DNA of 13,499 bases from Alphaproteobacteria bacterium. GTDB lineage: Bacteria; Pseudomonadota; Alphaproteobacteria; CAAGCB01; CAG-977. The stretch lies in assembly GCA_900768185.1 (NCBI GenBank), contig CAAGCB010000006.1:1-13499 (forward strand), given 5' to 3'. Position 1 is the first letter of the stretch. Each line of letters starts with the position of its first letter. The position numbers were made by a program, and so were the translations under genes. Shown piece by piece: positions 1 to 10,900 of this stretch. The notes beneath the pieces are model-generated. The model searched no databases, had not been told where the DNA came from, and saw only the letters and a program-made list of their open reading frames with translations.

Positions 1-129
1 CCGGGCGACAACGTCCACATCAAAGTCAGCCTGATTACGCCGATCGCCATGGACGAAGGTTTGCGCTTCGCGATTCGCGAAGGCGGTCGCACCGTCGGCG
101 CCGGCGTCGTCTCTAAAATTATTGAGTAA
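1..129 (+). CDS. tuf: Elongation factor Tu, C-terminal end (partial, 5' end outside window)
   Basis: The first 42 codons, read from position 1 and ending at TAA 127-129, give the last part of EF-Tu domain 3. The stretch runs from PGDNVHIKVSLITPIAMDEG to an end in VGAGVVSKIIE, and includes the typical RFAIREGGRTVGAG element. EF-Tu is the GTPase that carries aminoacyl-tRNA to the ribosomal A site; domain 3 contacts the tRNA T-arm. The start and the GTP-binding domain lie outside the window, so integrity cannot be judged. Its position just before tRNA-Trp and secE-nusG is the usual alphaproteobacterial order. The identification is secure from the sequence; only the length is unknown. Confidence 0.96.
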   Translation, partial: PGDNVHIKVSLITPIAMDEGLRFAIREGGRTVGAGVVSKIIE

Positions 130-166
130 TAATTTGAAATTTTTCAAATTTTTTCCTTGATTTTTT

Positions 167-204
167 CGGAAGGGGTGAGTAGTTTAGCTCATCCCTTTCG
201 TTTT
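167..204 (+). terminator. Intrinsic terminator-like hairpin after tuf
   Basis: Arms 167-179 and 188-200 pair over 13 positions, with two G-U pairs, around an 8-nt loop (180-187), and are followed directly by TTTT (201-204). The tuf stop is 38 nt upstream. The T run is short, so termination may be partial, with read-through feeding tRNA-Trp and secE. A T run on the 5' side (161-166) would also let it act on the opposite strand, where I see no gene. Confidence 0.7.
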
Positions 205-231
205 GGTTAAGGGGGTCTTTGAATGCGGTTT

Positions 232-307
232 GGGGGTATAGCTCAATTGGTAGAGCACCGGTCTCCAAAACCGGGGGTTGCGGGTTCGATTCCTACTGCC
301 CCTGCCA
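232..307 (+). tRNA. trpT: tRNA-Trp, anticodon CCA
   Basis: The full cloverleaf can be drawn. The acceptor arms are 232-238 and 297-303, with a G-U closing pair and one internal U-G. The D stem is 241-244/253-256. The anticodon stem is 258-262/270-274, with loop 263-269 and anticodon CCA at 265-267. The T arm is 280-284/292-296 with loop TTCGATT. The discriminator base is G304, and the terminal CCA (305-307) is encoded. The T stem has a C281-A295 mismatch next to a G-U pair, which is unusual. The gene sits between tuf and secE and probably shares a transcript with secE-nusG. I see no convincing promoter of its own in 205-231. Confidence 0.95.
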
Positions 308-332
308 GCCGCACTGGTTAGGAATTTCTTTT

Positions 333-530
333 ATGGCTAAAGTTCATCCCGTCTTGTTTTTACGCCAGGTCCGGCAGGAGGTCGGCAAGGTCGTTTGGCC
401 GACGCGCAAAGAAACGATGATGTCCACGCTGATGGTTGTCTTGTTCACGGTGTGCGCGACATTGTTCTTTTTTGTCGTTGATCAGGTCATTGCGTGGGTG
501 ATGAAGCTGATTTTGGGGTTGGGAGGTTAG
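333..530 (+). CDS. secE: Preprotein translocase subunit SecE
   Basis: A 65-residue membrane protein, the small clamp subunit of the SecYEG translocon that embraces SecY in the inner membrane. It has the short single-span form usual outside the enteric group (E. coli SecE has three spans). An amphipathic N-terminal helix (about 5-22) leads into the conserved WPTRKE motif (22-27), followed by one hydrophobic segment (about 31-60). The ATG at 333 is chosen because AGGAA lies at 320-324 and the protein then starts MAKVHPVLFLRQV. The reading frame stays open upstream into the tRNA gene, but that part encodes nothing SecE-like. The stop is 3 nt before nusG, and the nusG ribosome binding site lies inside the last secE codons, suggesting translational coupling. 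Confidence 0.95.
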   Translation: MAKVHPVLFLRQVRQEVGKVVWPTRKETMMSTLMVVLFTVCATLFFFVVDQVIAWVMKLILGLGG

Positions 531-533
531 GCT

Positions 534-1064
534 ATGGCCGCCCGTTGGTATGTTTTGCACGTTTATTCCGGCTTTGAAAAGCAGGTTGCCAAATCAATTC
601 AGGAGTTCGCGACCCAAAAGGGTATGACGGATATGTTTGAACAGGTTTTGGTGCCGACCGAAGAAGTCGTTGAGGTTCGTCGCGGTTCAAAAGTTAATTC
701 GGAACGCAAGTTCTTTCCGGGATACGTTCTGGTAAAAATGGTGATGACGGACGAAACGTGGCATTTGGTTAAAAGTACTCCGAAAGTGACCGGATTCTTG
801 GGCGCGCGCGAAAAGCCGACGCCGATTACGGAGGCGGAAGCTCAGCGTATTCTGCATCAGGTTACCGAAGGGGTTGAACGTCCCAAAAACTCTGTTTCCT
901 ATGATGTCGGCGAACAGGTTCGCGTTATTGACGGTCCTTTCGCGTCTTTTGTCGGTTTTGTCGAAGAAACCGACGAGGAAAAAGCCCGTTTGAAAGTTTC
1001 GGTTTCGATTTTCGGACGCTCGACGCCCGTCGAACTGGAATATTCGCAGGTTGAAAAAGTTTGA
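534..1064 (+). CDS. nusG: Transcription termination/antitermination protein NusG
   Basis: A 176-residue cytoplasmic transcription factor that binds the RNA polymerase clamp (beta' coiled coil and beta gate loop) and suppresses pausing. Its KOW domain contacts Rho or ribosomal protein S10. The NGN domain spans about residues 4-110, with the hallmark WYVLHVYSGFE at 5-15 and FPGYVLV at 61-67. The KOW domain spans about 125-176, with GEQVRVIDGPFASFVG at 126-141 and a C-terminal VELEYSQVEKV. The length fits the family (about 175-185). The start is ATG 534, preceded by GGGAGG at 521-526 inside the end of secE. It lies with secE in one transcript, ahead of the ribosomal genes and two of its own targets, rpoB and rpoC. 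Confidence 0.97.
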   Translation: MAARWYVLHVYSGFEKQVAKSIQEFATQKGMTDMFEQVLVPTEEVVEVRRGSKVNSERKFFPGYVLVKMVMTDETWHLVKSTPKVTGFLGAREKPTPITEAEAQRILHQVTEGVERPKNSVSYDVGEQVRVIDGPFASFVGFVEETDEEKARLKVSVSIFGRSTPVELEYSQVEKV

Positions 1065-1091
1065 TACGGTTTAAGGCGTCGTTTCGGACAG

Positions 1092-1160
1092 CGATTCGTT
1101 CCGATCGGCGTCTTTGCGGCAGATAAGCCATTTATCGCACCGCAAGCCTAAAACGAATCG
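1092..1160 (+). promoter_or_regulatory. Candidate ribosomal protein L1 operator in the rplK leader
   Basis: The gap between nusG and rplK contains nested inverted repeats. These are 1092-1100 with 1152-1160 (9 perfect pairs), 1107-1109 with 1146-1148, 1114-1119 with 1140-1145 (6 pairs), and 1122-1126 with 1132-1136 (5 pairs, loop 1127-1131). Together they form one long irregular stem ending 23 nt before the rplK start. The 3' strand carries AAGCC, then an A-rich unpaired run, then the outer helix; this resembles the asymmetric loop that L1 binds in 23S rRNA and in L1-operon mRNAs. L1 feedback on the rplK-rplA mRNA is established in E. coli. Assigning L1 binding here is inference; the pairing itself is seen in the sequence. 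Confidence 0.5.
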
Positions 1161-1183
1161 ATAGTAAAATTTGAGGTAAAACA

Positions 1184-1612
1184 ATGGCAAAGAAAATCGT
1201 CGGGTTTATTAAATTGCAAATCCCGGCAGGTAAAGCTAATCCTTCTCCCCCCGTCGGTCCCGCTTTGGGGCAGCGCGGTTTGAATATCATGGAATTTTGC
1301 AAAGCGTTTAACGCCGCTACGCAGAAAATGGAACCGGGTATGCCGATTCCCGTCGTGATCACCGCTTATGCCGACCGCACGTTCTCTTTCATCACGAAGA
1401 TGCCGCCCGTCAGCTACTTCATCATCAAAGCTTCCGGTCAGCCCAAAGGTTCGAAAGAACCCGGTCGCGCCAAAGTCGGAAAAATCACCAAGGCGCAAGT
1501 CCGTGAAATCGCGGAACAGAAGATGCCGGATTTGAACTGCTCGACGGTTGAAGCCGCTATGAACATGGTTGTGGGACAGGCTCGTTCCATGGGTATCGAA
1601 GTCGTGGAGTAA
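1184..1612 (+). CDS. rplK: 50S ribosomal protein L11
   Basis: A 142-residue protein, the same length as E. coli L11. It binds the GTPase-associated region of 23S rRNA at the stalk base and is needed for RelA activation. The N-terminal domain (about 1-70) contains PPVGPALGQ at 22-30, the proline-rich segment contacted by factors and by thiopeptide antibiotics. The C-terminal rRNA-binding domain (about 75-142) contains the GRAKVGKITKAQVREIAEQK block from residue 94. The start is ATG 1184, with GAGG at 1173-1176 seven nt upstream. The bases just before the start (TTTGAGGTAAAACA) closely resemble the E. coli rplK leader. Only 6 nt separate it from rplA, so the two are co-translated from one message. 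Confidence 0.98.
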   Translation: MAKKIVGFIKLQIPAGKANPSPPVGPALGQRGLNIMEFCKAFNAATQKMEPGMPIPVVITAYADRTFSFITKMPPVSYFIIKASGQPKGSKEPGRAKVGKITKAQVREIAEQKMPDLNCSTVEAAMNMVVGQARSMGIEVVE

Positions 1613-1618
1613 CGGATA

Positions 1619-2329
1619 ATGGCTAAATTGGGTAAGCGCTTGACGGGTGCGTATAAATCCGTCGACAATATGAAAGCTTATGATCTGGACGAAGCCATTG
1701 CCGTTTTGAAAGCGGCTCCCAAAGCGAAATTTGACGAAACCGTCGAAATCGTTATGGGATTGAATGTTGACCCGCGTCAGGCGGATCAGATGATCCGCGG
1801 CGTTGTCGGTCTGCCCAACGGAACGGGCAAAACCGTTCGCGTCGCCGTTTTCGCCAAGGGCGCCAAAGCCGAAGAAGCGAAAAAAGCGGGTGCCGATGTC
1901 GTCGGCGCCGAAGATCTGATGGAAACCGTTCTGAAGGGAACGATTGAATTCGATCGTTGCATCGCCACGCCCGACATGATGGGCGTCGTCGGTCGTCTGG
2001 GCAAGATCTTGGGACCCCGCGGCTTGATGCCGAACCCCAAACTGGGAACGGTGACGATGGACGTCGCCGGCGCGGTCAAGGCGGTTAAAGCTGGTCAGGT
2101 CGAATACCGCGTCGAAGCCGCCGGTCAGATTCATGCCGGTGTGGGCAAGATCAGCTTTACCGAAGCGCAAATCAAAGAAAATATTTTGACTTTCGCTCAG
2201 GCTGTTCTGAAAGCCAAGCCCGCCAGCGTCAAAGGAACTTACCTGAAACGCGTCGGACTGAGCACGACTCAGGGCGTCGGTGTGAAGGTTTCCGTTTCCA
2301 ATGTCGCCACGTTGGCAAGCGGAAAATAA
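1619..2329 (+). CDS. rplA: 50S ribosomal protein L1
   Basis: A 236-residue protein that binds the mobile L1 stalk of 23S rRNA, helps release deacylated tRNA from the E site, and in many bacteria represses its own operon by binding the rplK leader. Domain I is formed by both termini; domain II, the central insert, spans roughly 70-160. The L1 signature LGPRGLMPNPKLGTVT is at 131-146, and the conserved C-terminal block with KENILTF begins near 186. The length matches the family (E. coli 234). The start is ATG 1619, with GGAG at 1606-1609 inside the last rplK codons. A candidate binding site for this protein is seen ahead of rplK at 1092-1160. Confidence 0.98.
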   Translation: MAKLGKRLTGAYKSVDNMKAYDLDEAIAVLKAAPKAKFDETVEIVMGLNVDPRQADQMIRGVVGLPNGTGKTVRVAVFAKGAKAEEAKKAGADVVGAEDLMETVLKGTIEFDRCIATPDMMGVVGRLGKILGPRGLMPNPKLGTVTMDVAGAVKAVKAGQVEYRVEAAGQIHAGVGKISFTEAQIKENILTFAQAVLKAKPASVKGTYLKRVGLSTTQGVGVKVSVSNVATLASGK

Positions 2330-2339
2330 TAAAAAAATT

Positions 2340-2390
2340 CCGATCGGAAACGATCGGGCAGGGGAAAACCGATTGTTTCGGCTTTCCCTT
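2340..2390 (+). promoter_or_regulatory. Two tandem hairpins at the head of the rplJ leader
   Basis: Hairpin A pairs 2340-2346 with 2351-2357 (7 perfect pairs) around a GAAA tetraloop. Hairpin B pairs 2360-2371 with 2379-2390 (11 of 12 pairs, one G-U, one A-C mismatch) around the loop ATTGTTT. Neither is followed by a T run on the + strand, so I do not call them terminators. They begin 11 nt after the rplA stop and end just before the L10-leader motif. RNase processing, transcript stabilisation or a role in the leader fold are all possible. The pairing is seen directly; the function is unknown. Confidence 0.55.
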
Positions 2391-2393
2391 CGC

Positions 2394-2466
2394 CTGTCCA
2401 AGACCGCAGGTGCGGGATTGTTTCAAACAATACCGTTTAAAGGAAAGTAGCCGCCTGCATAGACAG
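2394..2466 (+). promoter_or_regulatory. L10 leader: autoregulatory RNA element of rplJL
   Basis: Helix 2394-2398 (CTGTC) pairs with 2462-2466 (GACAG). An asymmetric internal loop follows (CAAGACC at 2399-2405 against ATA at 2459-2461). The next helix is 2406-2412 with 2452-2458, seven pairs including one G-U. A short hairpin (2417-2422/2426-2431) fills the apical part. Helix, 7-by-3 asymmetric loop, helix, with the strings GACCGCAGGTGC and CCTGCATAGACAG, matches the L10 leader family, where L10 (as the L10-L7/L12 complex) binds a kink-turn-like fold and represses rplJ-rplL. The position between rplA and rplJ is the expected one. The match is from memory of the family and was not scored. Confidence 0.75.
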
Positions 2467-2531
2467 AGGTGCAAGTTTTTTAGCCGCTCCGATGGAATGG
2501 TTTATGGCTTGAGCTTTTGGACAGGATTCGG

Positions 2532-2572
2532 CTTTCGGCATGGTGCCGAAAGTTTTGAGTAATGAACTTTCG
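2532..2572 (+). promoter_or_regulatory. Overlapping alternative hairpins upstream of rplJ
   Basis: Hairpin 1 pairs 2532-2540 with 2544-2552 (9 perfect pairs, 3-nt loop) and is followed by TTTT at 2553-2556, like a short intrinsic terminator. Hairpin 2 pairs 2547-2554 with 2565-2572 (8 perfect pairs, 10-nt loop). Both use bases 2547-2552, so they exclude each other. Hairpin 1 forms first during transcription and would be favoured unless something holds it open. This could be an attenuator or a timing element for rplJL. Neither hairpin covers the rplJ ribosome binding site at 2604-2609. Confidence 0.45.
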
Positions 2573-2603
2573 TCCGCGAAACATCGCTGACGGAAGGAAT
2601 GAA

Positions 2604-2609
2604 TGAGGA
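2604..2609 (+). promoter_or_regulatory. Ribosome binding site that decides the rplJ start
   Basis: TGAGGA ends 7 nt before GTG 2617, a standard spacing. The alternative in-frame ATG at 2599 has its only purine-rich run (GGAAGG, 2592-2597) one base away, too close to work. This site therefore favours GTG 2617 as the start. Confidence 0.7.
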
Positions 2610-2616
2610 TACAAAA

Positions 2617-3105
2617 GTGAAACGTGAACAAAAAGCTGAATTGCGTTCCCTGATGAACGAAGACTTCAGCAACGCCGGACTGGTTGTCGTTACCCATTAC
2701 ACGGGGTTGACGGTCGCCGAAATGTCGGCTTTGCGTGATGCCGTTCGTAAAGAGGACGCAAAGTTTCGCGTGACAAAGAACCGTATTACTCGTCTTGCTC
2801 TTGCTGGAACACAGTACGAACAGTTGGCGGATCTGATGGTCGGACCTACGGCGGTTTCCTATTCCGTCGACCCGATCGCCGCTGCCAGAGCCGTTGTGGC
2901 TTTCGCCAAAAAGAATGACAAACTGGTTATTCGCGGCGGGATCATGGAAGGCAAAGTTTTGTCCGTCGCCGAAGTCACGGCGTTGGGCGAATTGCCGTCC
3001 TTGGATCAGTTGCGCGGCAAACTGGTTGGTTTGTTGCAGGCGCCCGGGGCTCAGATTGCTCGTGTTTTGAAGGCTTATGCCGACAAAGAAGAACAGGCTG
3101 CGTAA
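2617..3105 (+). CDS. rplJ: 50S ribosomal protein L10
   Basis: A 162-residue stalk protein that anchors L7/L12 dimers to 23S rRNA and represses its own mRNA. I place the start at GTG 2617, because the product then begins MKREQKAEL like other alphaproteobacterial L10 proteins and TGAGGA is well spaced; an ATG at 2599 would add six residues. The rRNA-binding globular domain covers about 1-130, with VVVTHYTGLTVAEMSALR at 23-40 and VTKNRI at 52-57. The C-terminal helix (about 133-158) is the L7/L12 docking helix. It is followed 85 nt later by rplL, with a small 5-pair hairpin (3119-3123/3127-3131) in between. Length and motifs are normal; only the start is debatable. Confidence 0.95.
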   Translation: MKREQKAELRSLMNEDFSNAGLVVVTHYTGLTVAEMSALRDAVRKEDAKFRVTKNRITRLALAGTQYEQLADLMVGPTAVSYSVDPIAAARAVVAFAKKNDKLVIRGGIMEGKVLSVAEVTALGELPSLDQLRGKLVGLLQAPGAQIARVLKAYADKEEQAA

Positions 3106-3190
3106 TCGTCTTGTCATGGGGGAAGTTCCCCGCTGAAAAAATCGGCATGTTATGTGCCAAAACAAAAACTATTAAACGGAGTTAAATAAA

Positions 3191-3556
3191 ATGGCTGATC
3201 TCGCCAAAATCGTTGAAGAATTGTCCGCCTTGACAGTGTTGGAAGCTGCCGAACTGTCCAAAATGTTGGAAGAAAAATGGGGCGTTTCCGCTGCGGCTCC
3301 CGTTGCCGTCGCCGCTGCCGGCGCTGCGGCTCCCGCGGAAGAAAAGACTGAATTTGATGTCGTTCTGGTTGAAGCCGGCGCGAATAAAATCAACGTCATT
3401 AAGGAAGTCCGCGCTATCACCGGTCTGGGTCTGAAAGAAGCGAAAGACTTGGTCGAAGGCGCTCCGAAGACCGTTAAGGAAGGCGCGAACAAAGAAGACG
3501 CCGAAAAATTCAAGAAACAGCTGGAAGCTGCCGGCGCCAAGGTTGAAGTCAAGTAA
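3191..3556 (+). CDS. rplL: 50S ribosomal protein L7/L12
   Basis: A 121-residue, multi-copy, acidic stalk protein that recruits and stimulates the translational GTPases (EF-Tu, EF-G, IF2, RF3). The N-terminal dimerisation and L10-binding domain covers 1-32 (MADLAKIVEELSALTVLEAA...). An Ala/Pro/Val-rich flexible hinge covers about 33-52. The C-terminal factor-binding domain covers 53-121 and includes NKINVIKEVR and GLGLKEAKDLVE. The length equals that of E. coli L7/L12. The start is ATG 3191, with GGAG at 3178-3181. Sharing the rplJ leader fits the known co-regulation of L10 and L7/L12. The hinge contains only Ala, Pro, Val, Gly, Ser, Glu and Lys, as is normal. Confidence 0.98.
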   Translation: MADLAKIVEELSALTVLEAAELSKMLEEKWGVSAAAPVAVAAAGAAAPAEEKTEFDVVLVEAGANKINVIKEVRAITGLGLKEAKDLVEGAPKTVKEGANKEDAEKFKKQLEAAGAKVEVK

Positions 3557-3579
3557 TTTGGCTGTCGCCGCTTGATTTT

Positions 3580-3624
3580 AGGGATCGGACGACAAGGGGA
3601 AATTATCCCTTTCGTCCGGTCCTT
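3580..3624 (+). promoter_or_regulatory. Long bulged hairpin between rplL and rpoB
   Basis: Arms 3580-3592 plus 3594-3598 pair with 3607-3611 plus 3612-3624. This gives 18 pairs, two of them G-U, broken by one bulged C (3593), with an 8-nt loop (3599-3606). Only TT follows the stem, so it is a weak terminator at best. In E. coli the same interval holds a partial attenuator and an RNase III site that lower rpoBC output relative to rplJL. A similar role here is inference from position and shape. Confidence 0.55.
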
Positions 3625-3708
3625 GAAGTCGTCTTGTATAGTCTCCGGCGTCTTGGGACTTTAAACTGTAAGGCGTTAAGAATATTTCTTTACAGATGGG
3701 GAGCTGAA

Positions 3709-7893
<4,185 letters not shown>

Positions 7894-7922
7894 GAAATCC
7901 CTTGAAGGAAAGAGGAAAGTCA

Positions 7923-10900
7923 ATGAACGAACTTATGAAAGTTTTCGCTCCCGTATCGGAAACACAGTCTTTTGATCGGATTCAGATTTCTTTGGCGTCG
8001 CCGGAACGCATCCGTTCCTGGTCGTACGGTGAAGTCAAAAAACCCGAAACGATTAACTACCGCACCTTCAAGCCGGAAAAGGACGGTCTGTTCTGCGCGC
8101 GCATTTTCGGTCCCGTCAAGGATTACGAATGCTTGTGCGGCAAATACAAACGCATGAAATACCGCGGCGTCGTTTGCGAAAAGTGCGGCGTTGAAGTGAC
8201 GCTGTCCAAAGTGCGCCGCGAACGCATGGGACATATTGAACTGGCGGCTCCCGTCGCGCATATCTGGTTCTTGAAATCCCTGCCCAGCCGCATCGGTCTG
8301 TTGGTCGATATCATGCTGAAGGATTTGGAATCCGTCCTGTATTTCGAAAAATATATCGTGATTGAACCGGGGCTGACGCCGTTGAAGGTCAATGAATTGT
8401 TGACCGAGGATCAGTATCAGAACGCGATTGAGGAATACGGCGAAGACGCTTTCCGCGTCGGCATCGGCGCCGAAGCGTTGAAAGAAATCCTGTCCGGCAT
8501 CGATTTGGAACAGGAAGCCGAAACCATTCGCGCCGAACTGCGTTCCACGTCTTCCGACGCGCGCCGCAAGAAGCTGGTCAAGCGTTTGAAGCTGGTCGAG
8601 GCGTTTTTGGAATCCGGTTCCAAACCCGAATGGATGATTTTAGATGTCATTCCCGTCATTCCGCCCGAATTGCGTCCGTTGGTTCCGCTGGACGGCGGAC
8701 GGTTCGCGACATCGGATTTGAACGATTTGTACCGTCGCGTCATCAACCGCAACAATCGTTTGAAGCGGCTGATGGAATTGCGCGCTCCGGAGATTATTAT
8801 CCGCAACGAAAAACGCATGTTGCAGGAATCCGTCGACGCGTTGTTCGACAACGGTCGTCACGGTCGTCCGCTGGCGGGCGCGAACAAGCGTCCGTTGAAA
8901 TCTCTGGCGGATATGCTGAAGGGCAAACAGGGGCGTTTCCGTCAGAACCTGTTGGGTAAGCGCGTCGACTATTCCGGTCGTTCCGTGATTGTCGTCGGAC
9001 CCGAACTGAAATTGCAACAATGCGGCATTCCCAAAAAGATGGCGTTGGAACTGTTCAAACCGTTCGTGTACGCCAAATTGGAAATGTACGGCATGGCGAC
9101 AACGTTGAAAGCGGCTAAGAAAATGGTCGAAAAGGAACGTCCCGAAGTTTGGGATATTCTGGAAGAGGTTATTCGCGAACACCCCGTTCTGTTGAACCGC
9201 GCGCCGACTTTGCACAGATTGGGCATTCAGGCTTTCGAACCCGTTTTGATTGAAGGAAAAGCCATTCAGTTGCACCCGTTGGTTTGCACGGCGTTCAACG
9301 CCGACTTCGACGGCGACCAAATGGCCGTTCACGTCCCTCTGTCGCTGGAAGCGCAACTGGAAGCCCGCGTTTTGATGATGTCCACGAACAACATCTTGTC
9401 GCCCGCGAACGGCAAACCCATTATCGTTCCGACGCAGGACATGATTTTGGGGCTGTATTACATCACGATGGCGCGCGACAACCAGCCGGGCGGCAAACGT
9501 ATCCTGACGGCGGAAGAACGCGATGAAATCAAGGCGTTGACCGAAGCCGACATGAAAAAATGGGCGGACGAATATCGTCATGACTTTAAAGACATGGAGG
9601 ATTTCCGCGCTTTCGTCACAAAAACCAAAGAAGAAGATCATATGTTGCGTTTCGGCGGCATTGAAGAAGTCGAAATGGCGCTGAACAACCATCTGGTCAA
9701 CTATCATTCGAAAATCAAATGCTATTTGGAGTTTGTCGACGAAGACGGGCAAATCGCGCATCGAACGATTGAAACGACGCCGGGACGCGTGTTGTTGTCG
9801 CAGGTCGTGCCGAAGCATCCGAAAATTCCGTTCAAGCTGTTCAACCGCTTGTTGCGTAAAAAGGAAATCGCCGACATCATTGATCAGGTCTATCGTTATT
9901 GCGGACAAAAGGAAACCTGCATTTTCGCCGACCGCATCAAAAACATGGGCTACAAATACGCTGCCGTTTCCGGCGTTTCGTTCGGCAAGGACGATATGCT
10001 GGTTCCCAAAACGAAATGGAAACTGATCAAGGACACCGAAGCCAAGGTCAAGGAATTTGAACAGCAGTACACCGACGGTTTGATCACGAACGGCGAACGC
10101 TATAACAAGGTCGTTGACGCGTGGTCGTCCTGCACGGACAAGATCGCCGACGAAATGATGAAAGAAATTTCCAAGGACGATCCGACGAAACCCGTGAACT
10201 CGGTTTATATGATGGCTCATTCCGGCGCCCGCGGTTCCGCGGCGCAAATGAAGCAGCTGGGCGGCATGCGCGGTTTGATGGCGAAGCCGAACGGCGAAAT
10301 CATCGAAACGCCGATTATCGCGAACTTTAAAGAAGGTTTGTCGGTGGCGGAATACTTCAACTCGTCCCACGGCGCGCGCAAAGGTTTGTCCGACACCGCG
10401 CTGAAGACGGCGAACTCCGGTTATCTGACGCGCCGTCTGGTCGATGTCGCTCAGGACGCGATTGTTTGCGAAGACGATTGCGGCACCACCCGCGGCATTT
10501 GGGTCACGGCGGCGATGGACGGCACAACGGTCGTCGCGACGCTGGGCGAACGCGTGCTGGGACGCACGGCGCAGGAAGACGTTAAAAATCCCGCCAGCGG
10601 CGAAATCATCGTTCCCTGCGGCAAACTGATTGACGAAAACGACGTCGAAAAAATCGAAAAGGCGGGCGTGGACAAGATTTATATCCGTTCCCCGCTGACC
10701 TGCGAATCCAAAAACGGCGTTTGCGCGAAATGCTACGGACGCGATTTGGCGCGCGGCACGTCGGTTAACATCGGCGAAGCGGTCGGCGTTATCGCGGCGC
10801 AGTCCATCGGCGAACCCGGAACGCAGCTGACCATGCGCACGTTCCACGTCGGCGGCACGGCGCAGAACGTCGAAGTTTCCGCGATTGAATCGGGCTTTGA

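Noticed and set aside
131..154. AT-rich inverted repeat 131-138/143-150 followed by TTTT after tuf
   Set aside because: All but two of the eight pairs are A-T, so it is too weak to call a terminator beside the much stronger hairpin at 167-204.
219..332. Upstream extension of the secE frame through the tRNA gene
   Set aside because: It would translate tRNA-Trp and adds nothing SecE-like; ATG 333 has a suitable ribosome binding site and the expected N-terminus.
1165..1170. TAAAAT as a -10 box before rplK
   Set aside because: No -35 at a usable distance, and transcription would begin at the ribosome binding site.
2331..2357. Hairpin 2340-2357 with the A run 2331-2337 as a - strand terminator
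   Set aside because: On the - strand it does resemble an intrinsic terminator, but I find no gene on that strand for it to serve.
1148..2401. 417-codon open frame on the - strand opposite rplK and rplA
   Set aside because: Codon-aligned shadow of two certain ribosomal protein genes; both share the same register, so the frame runs through both.
2492..2512. Six-codon frame MEWFMA in the rplJ leader
   Set aside because: No ribosome binding site and too short to separate from chance.
3637..3642. TATAGT as a -10 box for an rpoB promoter
   Set aside because: The best upstream hexamer is poor and wrongly spaced, and it sits just after the hairpin; not supported.
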